This document shows positions 8,623 through 16,640 of a stretch of DNA of 64,000 bases, piece by piece; the stretch's first letter is position 1; every line of letters begins with the position of its first letter. The position numbers and the translations under genes are program-made. The stretch is from DATBGO01 sp036558005 (GTDB lineage: Bacteria > Actinomycetota > Actinomycetes > Streptosporangiales > Streptosporangiaceae). The notes under the pieces were generated by a model that was not told the origin of the DNA, ran no database searches, and was given only the letters and a program-made list of their open reading frames with translations. The DNA lies in NCBI GenBank assembly GCA_036558005.1, contig DATBGO010000227.1:1-64000 (forward strand). Reading direction: 5' to 3'.

Positions 8623-9551
8623 GCCGGCACGGTCAGCAGGGCGCGCGGGTTGTCGGTGGTGATGGCGCGCAGCACCGGCGCCGGCACCCCCGCCGCGGCC
8701 AGCGCGGGCAGGAACCGCTCGCTGACATAGGTGAGCCCGTGCCCGCCCAGGTAGCGCAGCTCCTCGGCCTGCGCGAGGTCATGCGAGAACAGCAGCTGCC
8801 CGGCGTACCCCAGCTCGACCATCTCCCGCACCAGCCTTACCAGCAGCTCGGTCACCTTGGGCGGCTGCAGGCTGAGGTTGTCGAGCTGCACGTAGGCGCC
8901 GCGCTGCGCGATCCGCTGCCAGTACGACAAGACCGGCCAGCTGTCGCAGTGCCCGATAGCGACCCGGCGCGGGTCGACGCCTTCCTCTTCCAGCAGGTCG
9001 AGCTGGAGCAGGCCGACCTCCGACCGCCAGGCGTGCGCCGACAGCGGGACCCCGGTGGCCAGCTGAGCGCGGGCGTAGGCCCGGTGCAGCCGCTCGTCCA
9101 TCGGCGTCAGCCAGCTGCCGACCGGCCCGAACTCGCCGATGATCCCCGGCCTGATGCCGGTCTCCTGGTCGCCGCCGGTGATGTCGGCGATCAGCTGCTC
9201 GGCGATGTCGCCGGTGCTGCGCCGGTCCAGCCGGTCCTGCGGCGGCAGCGACGCGTCGGTGTACCAGCCGGTGGACATCACGATCGCCACCCCGCTGCGC
9301 CGTGACAGCGCGGCCAGCCCGGCCGGGTTCCGGCCCATGGACAGCGGGGTGAGGTCCACCAGGCAGCTGCCGCCCAGGTCGGTGAACGCCTTCAGCTCGG
9401 CGGCGAACACGTCCTCGTCGTTGAGCTGCCAGCTGTCCGGGCTGGACGAGCTGATGTACAGGTGCTCCGCGGGGAGCGTGAACCCGATCTCCTCCGGCCG
9501 CACCGGGCCGGTGACCGTGTGGATGGCAGGCTGTCCGGTCAACTCAATCAC
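8619..9551 (-). CDS. Phosphotriesterase-like protein with an altered metal site
   Basis: A 310-aa TIM-barrel protein of the phosphotriesterase/PHP family. The family start (GP, EE-GFTL, EHL) is clear, but the first HxH metal motif reads AEH (residues 28-30), so one of the two N-terminal His ligands is missing. The other ligands appear present: E140 in IIGEFG (bridging position), H173 in SAHAW, H201 in IGHCD and D258 in SHDLA. Family members hydrolyse lactones, esters or amides with two metals; this one may use one metal or another substrate. It sits between the ABC ATPase and the S9 peptidase with overlapping ends. Confidence 0.8.
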   Translation of the reverse strand: MIELTGQPAIHTVTGPVRPEEIGFTLPAEHLYISSSSPDSWQLNDEDVFAAELKAFTDLGGSCLVDLTPLSMGRNPAGLAALSRRSGVAIVMSTGWYTDASLPPQDRLDRRSTGDIAEQLIADITGGDQETGIRPGIIGEFGPVGSWLTPMDERLHRAYARAQLATGVPLSAHAWRSEVGLLQLDLLEEEGVDPRRVAIGHCDSWPVLSYWQRIAQRGAYVQLDNLSLQPPKVTELLVRLVREMVELGYAGQLLFSHDLAQAEELRYLGGHGLTYVSERFLPALAAAGVPAPVLRAITTDNPRALLTVPA

Positions 9552-10461
9552 CCTCCCGGGGTTTCGCGGCGGGCGGCCCCGGCCCGGGGCCTGCCGCCTG
9601 GCGCAACTCGCCCAGCGCGGCCACCGCGCGCCGCGGCTTCCAGCCGGGCCGCGGCACCGACGCCAGCAGCGCCTTGGTGTAGGAACTGGCCGGCCCGTCG
9701 AGCACCCGCGCGGTCGCGCCCCGCTCGACGACCCGGCCCTGCCGCATCACGATGACGTCGTCGGTGACCTGGCGGACCACGCCGAGGTCGTGCGAGACGA
9801 ACAGCATCGTCACGCTGGTCTGCTCGCGGATGTCGGCCAGCAGGTTCAGCACCTGCGCCTGGATCGAGACATCCAGCGCGGCGACCGACTCATCCAGGAT
9901 CAGCACCCGGGGCCGCGCCGCCAGCGCCCGGGCGATGGCGACCCGCTGGCGCTGGCCGCCGGACAGGTCATGCGGCAGCGCCCGGCCCTGCCGCGCGTCC
10001 AGGCCCACCTGCGCCAGCAGCGCGCTGACCAGCTCGGGCCGCTGGCTGCGGGCCGCCCCGAAGTGCAGCTTGATGACCTCCGCCAGGCAGTCGGCCACCC
10101 GCTGGCGCGGATCCAGCGAGGAGTACGGGTCCTGGAACACGATCTGGGTTTCCCGGCCCCGGCGGCGGCGCTCGGCGGAGCCGGCCCGGCCCGGCTGGCG
10201 GACCCGCCCCTCCACCACGATCTGGCCGCTGGTGGGCCGCTCCAGCCCGACGATCATCCGGGCGATCGTGGTCTTACCCGACCCGGACGCGCCGACGATG
10301 CCCAGCGACCCGCCGCGCGCGACCCGGAAGGACACGTCGTCGACCGCGACCAGGGGGCCGTGGCCGCGGCCGTGGAAGACCTTCGACAGGTGCTCCGCCA
10401 CCACGCTGTCGGCGCCTCCCGCGGCCGGGCCCTGCTGGCCGGCCGGGCCGCTAGCGCTCAC
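9544..10461 (-). CDS. Peptide ABC transporter ATP-binding protein (OppF/DppF type)
   Basis: A 305-aa ATPase with Walker A GASGSGKTT, Q-loop in IVFQDPYSSLDP, signature LSGGQRQRV, Walker B VLILDESVAALD and H-loop FVSHD. It energises uptake of peptides or nickel-like solutes together with its partner ATPase. The GTG start at 10461 overlaps the upstream ATPase by 11 nt. The Walker B acid is followed by Ser where most homologues have Pro (DES rather than DEP). The C-terminal zinc/Cys extension of OppF is absent. Confidence 0.92.
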   Translation of the reverse strand: MSASGPAGQQGPAAGGADSVVAEHLSKVFHGRGHGPLVAVDDVSFRVARGGSLGIVGASGSGKTTIARMIVGLERPTSGQIVVEGRVRQPGRAGSAERRRRGRETQIVFQDPYSSLDPRQRVADCLAEVIKLHFGAARSQRPELVSALLAQVGLDARQGRALPHDLSGGQRQRVAIARALAARPRVLILDESVAALDVSIQAQVLNLLADIREQTSVTMLFVSHDLGVVRQVTDDVIVMRQGRVVERGATARVLDGPASSYTKALLASVPRPGWKPRRAVAALGELRQAAGPGPGPPAAKPREGD

Positions 10462-11461
10462 TGGTCGCCTCCGGCGCGGTGCTGGTCAGCCGGTGCCGCA
10501 GCTCCTCGGCCCGGTGGCAGGCCACCAGGTCACCCTCCACCCGGCGCAGCGGCGGCACCGCCAGCTCGCAGCTGGGCAGCGCGTGCGGGCAGCGCGGCAC
10601 GAACGCGCAGCCGGGCGGCACCTCAAAGCCGGTCAGCGGGCGGCCGCCGATCATCGGCAGCCGCCGCGCGGTCGCGCTCATGCTGGGCCGCGACCGCAGC
10701 AGCGCGGCGGTGTAGGGGTGCAGCGGGTCGCTGATCAGCGCGCCGGCCGCGCGGGTCTCCACGATCGAGCCCGCGTACATCACCGCGATCCGGTCGCACA
10801 CCGCCGCGGCCAGCTCAAGGTCGTGGGTGATGAACAGCATCGCCAGGCCGCGCTCGCGCCGCAGCTCGTCCAGGATCGCCATCACCTCGGCCTGGGTGGT
10901 CACGTCCAGCGCGGTGGTGGGCTCATCGGCCAGCAGCAGCCGCGGCTCGGTCAGCAGCGCCGCCGCGATCATCACCCGCTGCAGCAGCCCGCCCGAGAGC
11001 TGGTGCGGGTACTGGCCCAGCCGCCGCGGCGCGTCGTCGATGCCCACCGCGGTCAGCATCCCGATCCCCCGCCTGGCCGCTTCCGCCCGCGGCACCCGCA
11101 GGTTGGTGACCAGCGCTTCGGTCAGGAAATCGCCGATCTTGCGTACCGGGTTGATGTGCGCCCTGGGGTCCTGGAAGATCTGGCTGATCCCGCGGGTACG
11201 GTAGTCGCGCAGCGCCTGGTCTCCCATCTGGTAGACCGCCGCGCCGCCGAACCGCAACCCGCCGCTGACCTCAGCCTGCCCGGGCAGCAGCCGGGCGATG
11301 GCCCGCGCGGTCAGCGACTTGCCCGACCCGGACTCGCCGACCAGGCCCAGCGCCTCCCCCGCGGACACCGTCAGCGAGGCGTCGTGGATGACGGTCTGCA
11401 CCCGGCCGTCGTGCCGCAGGCCCACCCGCACCCCGTCCAGCTCCAGCATCGGCCCGGTCAT
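10451..11461 (-). CDS. Peptide ABC transporter ATP-binding protein (OppD/DppD type)
   Basis: A 336-aa ATPase: Walker A GESGSGKS, Q-loop in QIFQDPRAHINP, signature LSGGLLQRV, Walker B LLLADEPTTALD, H-loop FITHD. The C-terminal oligopeptide-transporter extension carries the Cys cluster CAFVPRCPHALPSC that often binds iron-sulfur or zinc. The ATG at 11461 overlaps the permease stop as ATGA, so a longer in-frame upstream start is not needed. Confidence 0.93.
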   Translation of the reverse strand: MTGPMLELDGVRVGLRHDGRVQTVIHDASLTVSAGEALGLVGESGSGKSLTARAIARLLPGQAEVSGGLRFGGAAVYQMGDQALRDYRTRGISQIFQDPRAHINPVRKIGDFLTEALVTNLRVPRAEAARRGIGMLTAVGIDDAPRRLGQYPHQLSGGLLQRVMIAAALLTEPRLLLADEPTTALDVTTQAEVMAILDELRRERGLAMLFITHDLELAAAVCDRIAVMYAGSIVETRAAGALISDPLHPYTAALLRSRPSMSATARRLPMIGGRPLTGFEVPPGCAFVPRCPHALPSCELAVPPLRRVEGDLVACHRAEELRHRLTSTAPEATSER

Positions 11462-12339
11462 GCCAGCGACCCGCCGGGGACCCGGTCGGCCAGCCACTGG
11501 CCCACCACCATGAACGCCGCCACGGTCAGCACGATCGCCAGGCCCGCGAAGATCGATTCCTGCGGCGCGCCCTGCAGGATCGAGGCCTGCCCGGTGGAGA
11601 CCATCAGCCCCCAGTCCGGCGTCGGCGGCTGCACGCCGAGGCCCAGGTAGGAGATCGCGGCCAGGTCGACCATCGCGTAGCCGAACGACAGCGTCGCCTG
11701 CGCCGCCACGATGCCGCGGACGTTGGGCAGCAGGTGGCGGCGGCAGATCGAGTAGGCGGAGAAGCCCTGGACCGTGCAGGCCGCGATGTAGGGCAGGTGC
11801 CGTTCCCTGATCGCCGCGCCGCGTACCACCCTGGCGACGAACGGCACGTAGGACAGCGACAGCGCGAGCACCGGCGCGGTCAGGCCCTGGCCGAAGACGG
11901 CCACCGCGACGAAGGCGAGCAGCAGCCCGGGGAACGCGAACCCGATGTCGATCGTCCGCGAGATCACGCTGTCCATCCAGCCGCCCAGCCAGGCCGACAC
12001 GATCGCCAGCGCGGTGCCCGCGGTGGTCGCGATCAGCACCACCAGGAGCGGGCCGAGCAGGCTCGACCTGGCGCCGACCAGCAGCCGGGAGAACAGGTCC
12101 CTGCCCACCACGTCGGTGCCCAGCCAGTGCGCCGCCGACGGCGGCTGCAGCGCCGAGCCCAGGTTCACCGCGTCCGGCTGCTGCGGCGCGATCCAGGGCG
12201 CGATGACCGCCACGATCGCCAGCAGCACCAGGAAGACCATCGCCACGGCCGGCCCGGCCCCGGCCGCGGCCAGCCGCCGGGCCGGCCAGCCGACCAGGCT
12301 GCCCAGCGCGCGCGGCTGCGCCGACTCCGCGCTGCTCAT
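11458..12339 (-). CDS. Peptide ABC transporter permease (OppC/DppC type)
   Basis: A 293-aa inner-membrane permease. The N-terminus has one membrane segment (VAMVFLVLLAIVAVIAPWIAP) followed by the OppC_N motif HWLGTDVVGRDLFSRLLVGAR, then the five-helix transport domain with the EAA-like loop near VQGFSAYSICRRHLLPN. The ATG at 12339 overlaps the OppB stop (ATGA). Confidence 0.93.
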   Translation of the reverse strand: MSSAESAQPRALGSLVGWPARRLAAAGAGPAVAMVFLVLLAIVAVIAPWIAPQQPDAVNLGSALQPPSAAHWLGTDVVGRDLFSRLLVGARSSLLGPLLVVLIATTAGTALAIVSAWLGGWMDSVISRTIDIGFAFPGLLLAFVAVAVFGQGLTAPVLALSLSYVPFVARVVRGAAIRERHLPYIAACTVQGFSAYSICRRHLLPNVRGIVAAQATLSFGYAMVDLAAISYLGLGVQPPTPDWGLMVSTGQASILQGAPQESIFAGLAIVLTVAAFMVVGQWLADRVPGGSLA

Positions 12340-13307
12340 GCCACCGCCAGGCCCGGCACGTCGATCCGCGGGTCCAGCACCGCGTACAGCACGTCGACGA
12401 TCGTGTTGATCACCACGAACCCGGTGACCAGCAGCAGCGCGATGCCCTGCACCACCGCGAAGTCGCCGTCGGAGACCGACTGCACCAGCAGCGACCCGAG
12501 GCCGGCGATGCCGAACGCGGTCTCCACCACCGCGGTGCCGACCATCAGCGCCGCGATCGTGATCGCCGACACGGTGGTGATCGGGATCATCGCGTTGCGG
12601 ACCACGTGCCTGCGCAGGATCAGCCGCCACGGGATGCCGCGGCCGCGCGCGGTCTCCACGTGCTCGCGGCCCAGCTCGTCGCGCACCGCCGACCTGGTCA
12701 GCCGGCTCAGGTAGGCCGTCGCCGACAGCGCCAGCGCGATCGCGGGCAGGGTGAGGTGCCAGAGCCGGTCGGCGAACCCGGCGCCCTGCCCGAAGGCGGG
12801 GAACCAGCTCAGCTGCACCGCGAACACGGTGATCAGGATGATCGCGGCGACGAACGACGGCATCGCGATGCCCACCGTCAGCCCGGCGGTGATCGCGCCG
12901 CCGACCAGGCCGCGGCGCAGCGCCGACACGATCCCCAGCAGCACCCCGAACACGATGATCAGCAGCGAGCCGTAGGCCAGCAGGAAGACGGTGGTGCCGA
13001 TCCGGCCGGAGATCAGCGTCGAGACCGCGGTCTTGGTCACCAGGGACTGCCCCAGGTCGCCGTGCAGGGCGCTGGTCAGCCATTCCCAGTACCTGACCAG
13101 GAACGGCTGGTCGAGGTGGTACTCGGCGCGCAGGATCGCGACCGACTGCGGGCTGAGCTGCCGGCCGTGCGCCAGGAACGCGATCGGGTCACTGGGCTGC
13201 AGGTACAGCGCGCCGAAGATGGCGAAGCTCGCCACCAGCAGGGTCAGGCACAGGCCGGCGAACCGCCGGACGATGAACAGGGTGAGCGACCTGGCCCGGT
13301 TCAGCAT
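12336..13307 (-). CDS. Peptide ABC transporter permease (OppB/DppB type)
   Basis: A 323-aa permease with six predicted membrane helices. Family features include the N-terminal FIVRRFAGLCLTLLVASF helix, the periplasmic LDQPFLVRYWEWLTSALHGDLG segment and the EAA loop around ETARGRGIPWRLILRRHVVRNA. It is separated from the solute-binding gene by about 50 bp containing a hairpin, which would lower permease expression relative to the binding protein. Confidence 0.93.
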   Translation of the reverse strand: MLNRARSLTLFIVRRFAGLCLTLLVASFAIFGALYLQPSDPIAFLAHGRQLSPQSVAILRAEYHLDQPFLVRYWEWLTSALHGDLGQSLVTKTAVSTLISGRIGTTVFLLAYGSLLIIVFGVLLGIVSALRRGLVGGAITAGLTVGIAMPSFVAAIILITVFAVQLSWFPAFGQGAGFADRLWHLTLPAIALALSATAYLSRLTRSAVRDELGREHVETARGRGIPWRLILRRHVVRNAMIPITTVSAITIAALMVGTAVVETAFGIAGLGSLLVQSVSDGDFAVVQGIALLLVTGFVVINTIVDVLYAVLDPRIDVPGLAVA

Positions 13308-13323
13308 CTCGCTAGCCAGTCCT

Positions 13324-13351
13324 GCCCGCGGCCGCGGTCACGGCCGCGGGC
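13324..13351 (-). terminator. Intercistronic hairpin after the solute-binding gene
   Basis: A perfect 11-bp stem (13324-13334 with 13341-13351) with a 6-nt loop lies between the binding-protein stop and the OppB start. This is the usual position for a partial terminator or RNA-stabilising hairpin that keeps the binding protein in excess. Confidence 0.65.
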
Positions 13352-13356
13352 CTGCG

Positions 13357-15078
13357 CTACCCCGCGGCGCCAACGCCGACCGCCCACGGGTAGTACAGGC
13401 TGGAGGGCAGGGAAGCGACCGCGCCGGTGATCCGCTTGTTCATGAACAGCCGCTCGTCGAAGTTCACCAGCGGCAGCGTCGCGATCTGCTGGCCCTGCGC
13501 GATCGCCTGTGCCTGGTTGACCAGGGCGGCACGCTGGCCGGGGTCGACGGTCGCGGACGCCTTGTTCAGGATGCCGGCGACCTTCGGGTCGTTGTAGTTG
13601 TTGTAGTTGAACAGCGCGCCGGGCAGCCAGTTCATCAGCGGCTGCTCCAGCGGCTCGGGAATGTCGTAGTACCCGCTGATCTGGAGCATCAGGTCGTAGT
13701 GCTTGCGGGCGCTCGGCTCGAACGGGATCGCCAGCGCCTGGGCCGGCGGCTGCTGGACGATCTTGACCTTCAGCCCGGCCTGCCCGGCCGCGGCCTGGAC
13801 GTACTCGGCGATCGAGACGGCGGACGGGTCACCGGCGCTGACCAGCACCAGCAGCGGCTGGCTGGGGCTGCCTGCCTGCTGCACCAGCTTCCTGGCCTGG
13901 GCCAGGTCCACGTTCCGGTTCGGCAGCTTGTTGTAGGCGTCCTGCAGGGTGGACTTGCCGTAGCTCCAGACGGCGGGGAAGACCAGCGAGTAGATCGGCT
14001 TGGCGGTGCCGTGGAAGATCGACCTGGCGATGGCGGGCCGGTCGATCGCCAGTTCCAGCGCGCGCCTGATCCTGGTGTCCTGGATCGGCCCGGGCTTGGA
14101 GGTGATGCTCAGCGTCCCGAACTCGGTGCTCTTGCCGAGGTAGAACTTCCCGACGCCGGTGCTGCGCAGCTTGTCGACGGCGCTGATCGGCACCTCGTAG
14201 GTGCCGTCGATGGCGCCCGACAGCAGCGCGTTGGTCAGCGCGGCCGGGTCCGTCACGAACTTGAAGTTGACCTGGCCCGCCTTGGCCCGGTTGGAGGTGT
14301 CCCAGTAACCGGGGTAGCGCTGGATGGTGATGCCGACGCCCGGCGTCCACTTGCCCATCTTGAACGGGCCGGTGCACATCAGGCCGCCCTGGGCGGTGCC
14401 GTAGGCCTTGCCCTGCTGCTTGGTGTAGGCCGCCTCGCCGACCACCCCGGCGGCGGTGGCCAGCATCTGGTTGAGCACGTGGTCCGGGTGCCCGGTGGTG
14501 ATCGTCACCTGCATCGGCCCGGTCGCGGCGATGCTCTTGACGTCGGTGTACCACGGGTCGGCCCACAGCGAGGCGACCTTCGGGCTGAGGTTGCGGTTCA
14601 GGCTGTAGGCGACGTCGGCCGCGGTGAGCGGCTTGCCGTCCCAGAACGTGACCCCCTTGCGGATGTTGTACACCCAGGTCGTCGGGGTGGGGTTGGAGAA
14701 AGAGCTGGCCAGCACCGGCTGGTAGGTGTTGTCCGGGTTGACCCGCAGCAGTCCCTCGCACAGGTTGGATAGCACGGTGTTCTGCGAGTAGGCGACCGCC
14801 TGGGTCGGGTCCAGGGACGGCGGTTCGCCGTAGGGCAGATCCCAGGAGAACGACGAGATCGGGCCCTTGGCGGACGGCGTGGTGTTGACCGTGGCCTGGC
14901 CGGACCCGGAACTCGCGGTGCCGGCCGAGCCGCTGCTGCCGCCATTGCCGCCGGACGAGCAGGCCGCGGCGGCAACGGCCGCGGCGGCCGCCACCACGGC
15001 GGCCTTCGTCACGGCCGGGATGCGCCTGCGGCGGCCGGCCCGCCCCGCGCGGTCCCCGCGAATGCGCGAATCCAACAT
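13357..15078 (-). CDS. Extracellular solute-binding lipoprotein, family 5 (peptide ABC transporter)
   Basis: A 573-aa lipoprotein. A basic N-terminus (RAGRRRR) leads to a hydrophobic Ala/Val stretch and a lipobox ending AAAACSS. The mature part has SBP_bac_5 features: LDPTQAVAYSQN, NIRKGVTFWDGKPLTAADVAYSLNR and RIRRALELAIDRPAI. It captures oligopeptides or similar solutes outside the membrane. The ATG follows a GGGAGAGGGG ribosome-binding site. It is the first gene of the operon and lies just downstream of an operator-bearing promoter. Confidence 0.93.
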   Translation of the reverse strand: MLDSRIRGDRAGRAGRRRRIPAVTKAAVVAAAAAVAAAACSSGGNGGSSGSAGTASSGSGQATVNTTPSAKGPISSFSWDLPYGEPPSLDPTQAVAYSQNTVLSNLCEGLLRVNPDNTYQPVLASSFSNPTPTTWVYNIRKGVTFWDGKPLTAADVAYSLNRNLSPKVASLWADPWYTDVKSIAATGPMQVTITTGHPDHVLNQMLATAAGVVGEAAYTKQQGKAYGTAQGGLMCTGPFKMGKWTPGVGITIQRYPGYWDTSNRAKAGQVNFKFVTDPAALTNALLSGAIDGTYEVPISAVDKLRSTGVGKFYLGKSTEFGTLSITSKPGPIQDTRIRRALELAIDRPAIARSIFHGTAKPIYSLVFPAVWSYGKSTLQDAYNKLPNRNVDLAQARKLVQQAGSPSQPLLVLVSAGDPSAVSIAEYVQAAAGQAGLKVKIVQQPPAQALAIPFEPSARKHYDLMLQISGYYDIPEPLEQPLMNWLPGALFNYNNYNDPKVAGILNKASATVDPGQRAALVNQAQAIAQGQQIATLPLVNFDERLFMNKRITGAVASLPSSLYYPWAVGVGAAG

Positions 15079-15137
15079 CGGCCCCCCTCTCCCATCGCCT
15101 GGTGCCGCGCGTGGCGTCTAGCCCCGGACCAGGTCAC

Positions 15138-15158
15138 GACCTAGCCTGGGACTAGGTC
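15138..15158. repeat. Inverted repeat GACCTAG-N7-CTAGGTC in the transporter leader
   Basis: A perfect 7-bp inverted repeat at 15138-15144 and 15152-15158. A second small palindrome, AGGTC-AC-GACCT (15131-15142), partly overlaps it. Both lie just after the predicted transcription start of the solute-binding gene and could be a second operator or a leader hairpin. Confidence 0.5.
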
Positions 15159-15166
15159 GGACAATG

Positions 15167-15195
15167 ATAATATCTATCGACCGATAGAAGGTCAA
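15167..15195 (-). promoter_or_regulatory. Transporter operon promoter with operator palindrome (site 2)
   Basis: On the minus strand: TTGACC (15195-15190), a 17-nt spacer, TATTAT (15172-15167). The spacer is almost wholly the palindrome 15173-15188 with perfect 7-bp arms TCTATCG/CGATAGA. A repressor bound here would block polymerase. The site also lies 62 bp upstream of the divergent cyclodeaminase gene. Confidence 0.85.
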
Positions 15196-15249
15196 CTATC
15201 CTGGCTGCCACGAGGCCGCCCGCGGCGGCCCGCCAGGAGGTGGCTACTG

Positions 15250-16191
15250 GTGACCGATCTGCTTTTCCTGTCCGCTGCCGAGGTCGCGGCGCTGGTGACG
15301 CCGGCCGGCCTGCTCGGCGCGCAGCGCAGCGCGCTGGTGCAGATCAGCCAGGGCACCGCCGCGGTGCCCGCGCGCACCGCCGCGCGCGCGCCGGCCGGCC
15401 TGATCGAGTCGATGCCCGGCTACCTGCCGGGGATGGGCTACGGCGCGAAGCTGATCTCGCATCAGGCCGGCAACGCCGCGCGCGGCCTGCCGCTGCACCA
15501 CGCGCTGCTCGCGCTGTTCGACCCGGACACCGGCGTGCCGCTGGCGGTGCTGGAGGCCAGCCAGCTCACCGCCCTGCGCACCGCCGCGGTCAGCGCGGTC
15601 GCGGCCGGCGCGCTGGCCCGGCCCGATGCCCGCAGCCTGGCCATCATCGGCTCGGGCGCGCAGGCCGCCGCGCACCTGGAACTCCTCCCGGCGGTCCGGG
15701 ACTTCGCCGAGGTGCGGATCGCCGCGCGGAACAAGGCCGCCGCGCGGGACCTGGCCAGGCGGCACCCGCGGGCCGCGGTGGCGGACGGGCCGCAGGAGGC
15801 GGTCACCGGCGCGGACGTGATCTGCTGCTGCACCAGCGCCGCGGACCCGGTGCTCGATGCCGGGTGGCTAGCGCCGGGAGCGCACGTCAGCTCGGTCGGG
15901 ATGGGCCGCGAGATCGACCCGGCGACCGCCGGGATGGCCAGCATCTTCGTCGAGGGCCGGGCCGCCGCCACCGCCCCCTACCCGTCCGGCGCGCTGGAGG
16001 TCCAGGGGCTGGCACCGCAGGCGCTGACCGAGATCGGCGCGGTGCTCGACGGGACCAGCCCCGGCCGCACCTGGCCTGGCCAGCTGACCTTTTTCAAATC
16101 CGTCGGGCACGCCGCCGAGGACATGGCCGCGGGCCACCTGGCCTACACGGCCGCCTGCGCCCGCGGCGCCGGCCGCCGGCTGCGGCTGTGA
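15250..16191 (+). CDS. Ornithine cyclodeaminase / mu-crystallin family protein
   Basis: A 313-aa NAD(P)-dependent family member. The N-terminal substrate domain includes YGAKLISHQAGNAARGLP (typical K-x-V-x-N region) and TALRTAAVSAVAA. The Rossmann motif is IIGSGAQAAAHLE near residue 135. Related enzymes include ornithine cyclodeaminase, alanine dehydrogenase and ketimine reductase, so the substrate is open. GTG 15250 follows an AGGAGGTGG ribosome-binding site with good spacing. The shared operator suggests a role in processing amino acids released from peptides. Confidence 0.88.
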   Translation: MTDLLFLSAAEVAALVTPAGLLGAQRSALVQISQGTAAVPARTAARAPAGLIESMPGYLPGMGYGAKLISHQAGNAARGLPLHHALLALFDPDTGVPLAVLEASQLTALRTAAVSAVAAGALARPDARSLAIIGSGAQAAAHLELLPAVRDFAEVRIAARNKAAARDLARRHPRAAVADGPQEAVTGADVICCCTSAADPVLDAGWLAPGAHVSSVGMGREIDPATAGMASIFVEGRAAATAPYPSGALEVQGLAPQALTEIGAVLDGTSPGRTWPGQLTFFKSVGHAAEDMAAGHLAYTAACARGAGRRLRL

Positions 16192-16214
16192 CGCCCGCGA
16201 GGATGTCCGGTTCG

Positions 16215-16243
16215 TTGACTTTCTATCGGTCGATTGATATTAT
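16215..16243 (+). promoter_or_regulatory. Promoter with operator palindrome (site 3)
   Basis: TTGACT (16215-16220), a 17-nt spacer and TATTAT (16238-16243). The spacer holds TCTATCGGTCGATTGA at 16222-16237, one mismatch from perfect symmetry. It drives the mini-ORF, the small membrane protein, the M29-like enzyme and perhaps the TetR gene. Confidence 0.85.
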
Positions 16244-16305
16244 CGCCGCGGAGTTGGGCCCGGGCTGACCCGGGCGCGATGCCACGACACAGGAGGGGGT
16301 CTGCC

Positions 16306-16341
16306 GTGGCAGTGCATCCCGCGAATCGCGGGTGCCGGTGA
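16306..16341 (+). CDS. Putative 11-codon leader peptide
   Basis: GTG 16306 lies 9 nt after a strong AGGAGG (16291-16296). The reading frame encodes MAVHPANRGCR and stops at TGA 16339-16341, overlapping the ATG of the next gene at 16341. The following gene has no other good ribosome-binding site, so it would be translated by coupling to this mini-ORF. A regulatory role is inferred. Confidence 0.5.
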   Translation: MAVHPANRGCR

Positions 16342-16640
16342 TGTCCCTGGCCGATGTCCTGCAGCTGATCGGCGCGGCGCTGATCCTCTCGGCCTTCCTG
16401 CTGGCGCAGTTCCGCCGCCTGGGCACCGACTCCTACGTCTATCTCGCGCTGAACGTCGCGGGCGCCGGAATCCTCGCCGAGCTCGCCGCCGCCGGGCATC
16501 AGTGGGGTTTCCTGCTGCTCGAGTTCGTCTGGGCGCTGGCCAGCGCCGGCGCGCTCATCCGCAAGCTGGCGCGGGACGCTGCGCGCCGCCCATTCTCCCT
16601 GATCAGCCGCAGACCTGGAGGGCCGCCACATGCGCAGTGA
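16341..16640 (+). CDS. Small membrane protein, CBU_0592-like
   Basis: A 99-aa protein with about three hydrophobic segments (VLQLIGAALILSAFLLAQF; YLALNVAGAGILAELAAAG; WGFLLLEFVWALASAGALI), the pattern of the short CBU_0592-type membrane proteins. Function unknown. GTG codons at 16332 and 16338 are in frame, but ATG 16341 is preferred because it overlaps the leader-peptide stop. The gene overlaps the M29-like gene by 11 nt. Confidence 0.7.
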   Translation: MSLADVLQLIGAALILSAFLLAQFRRLGTDSYVYLALNVAGAGILAELAAAGHQWGFLLLEFVWALASAGALIRKLARDAARRPFSLISRRPGGPPHAQ

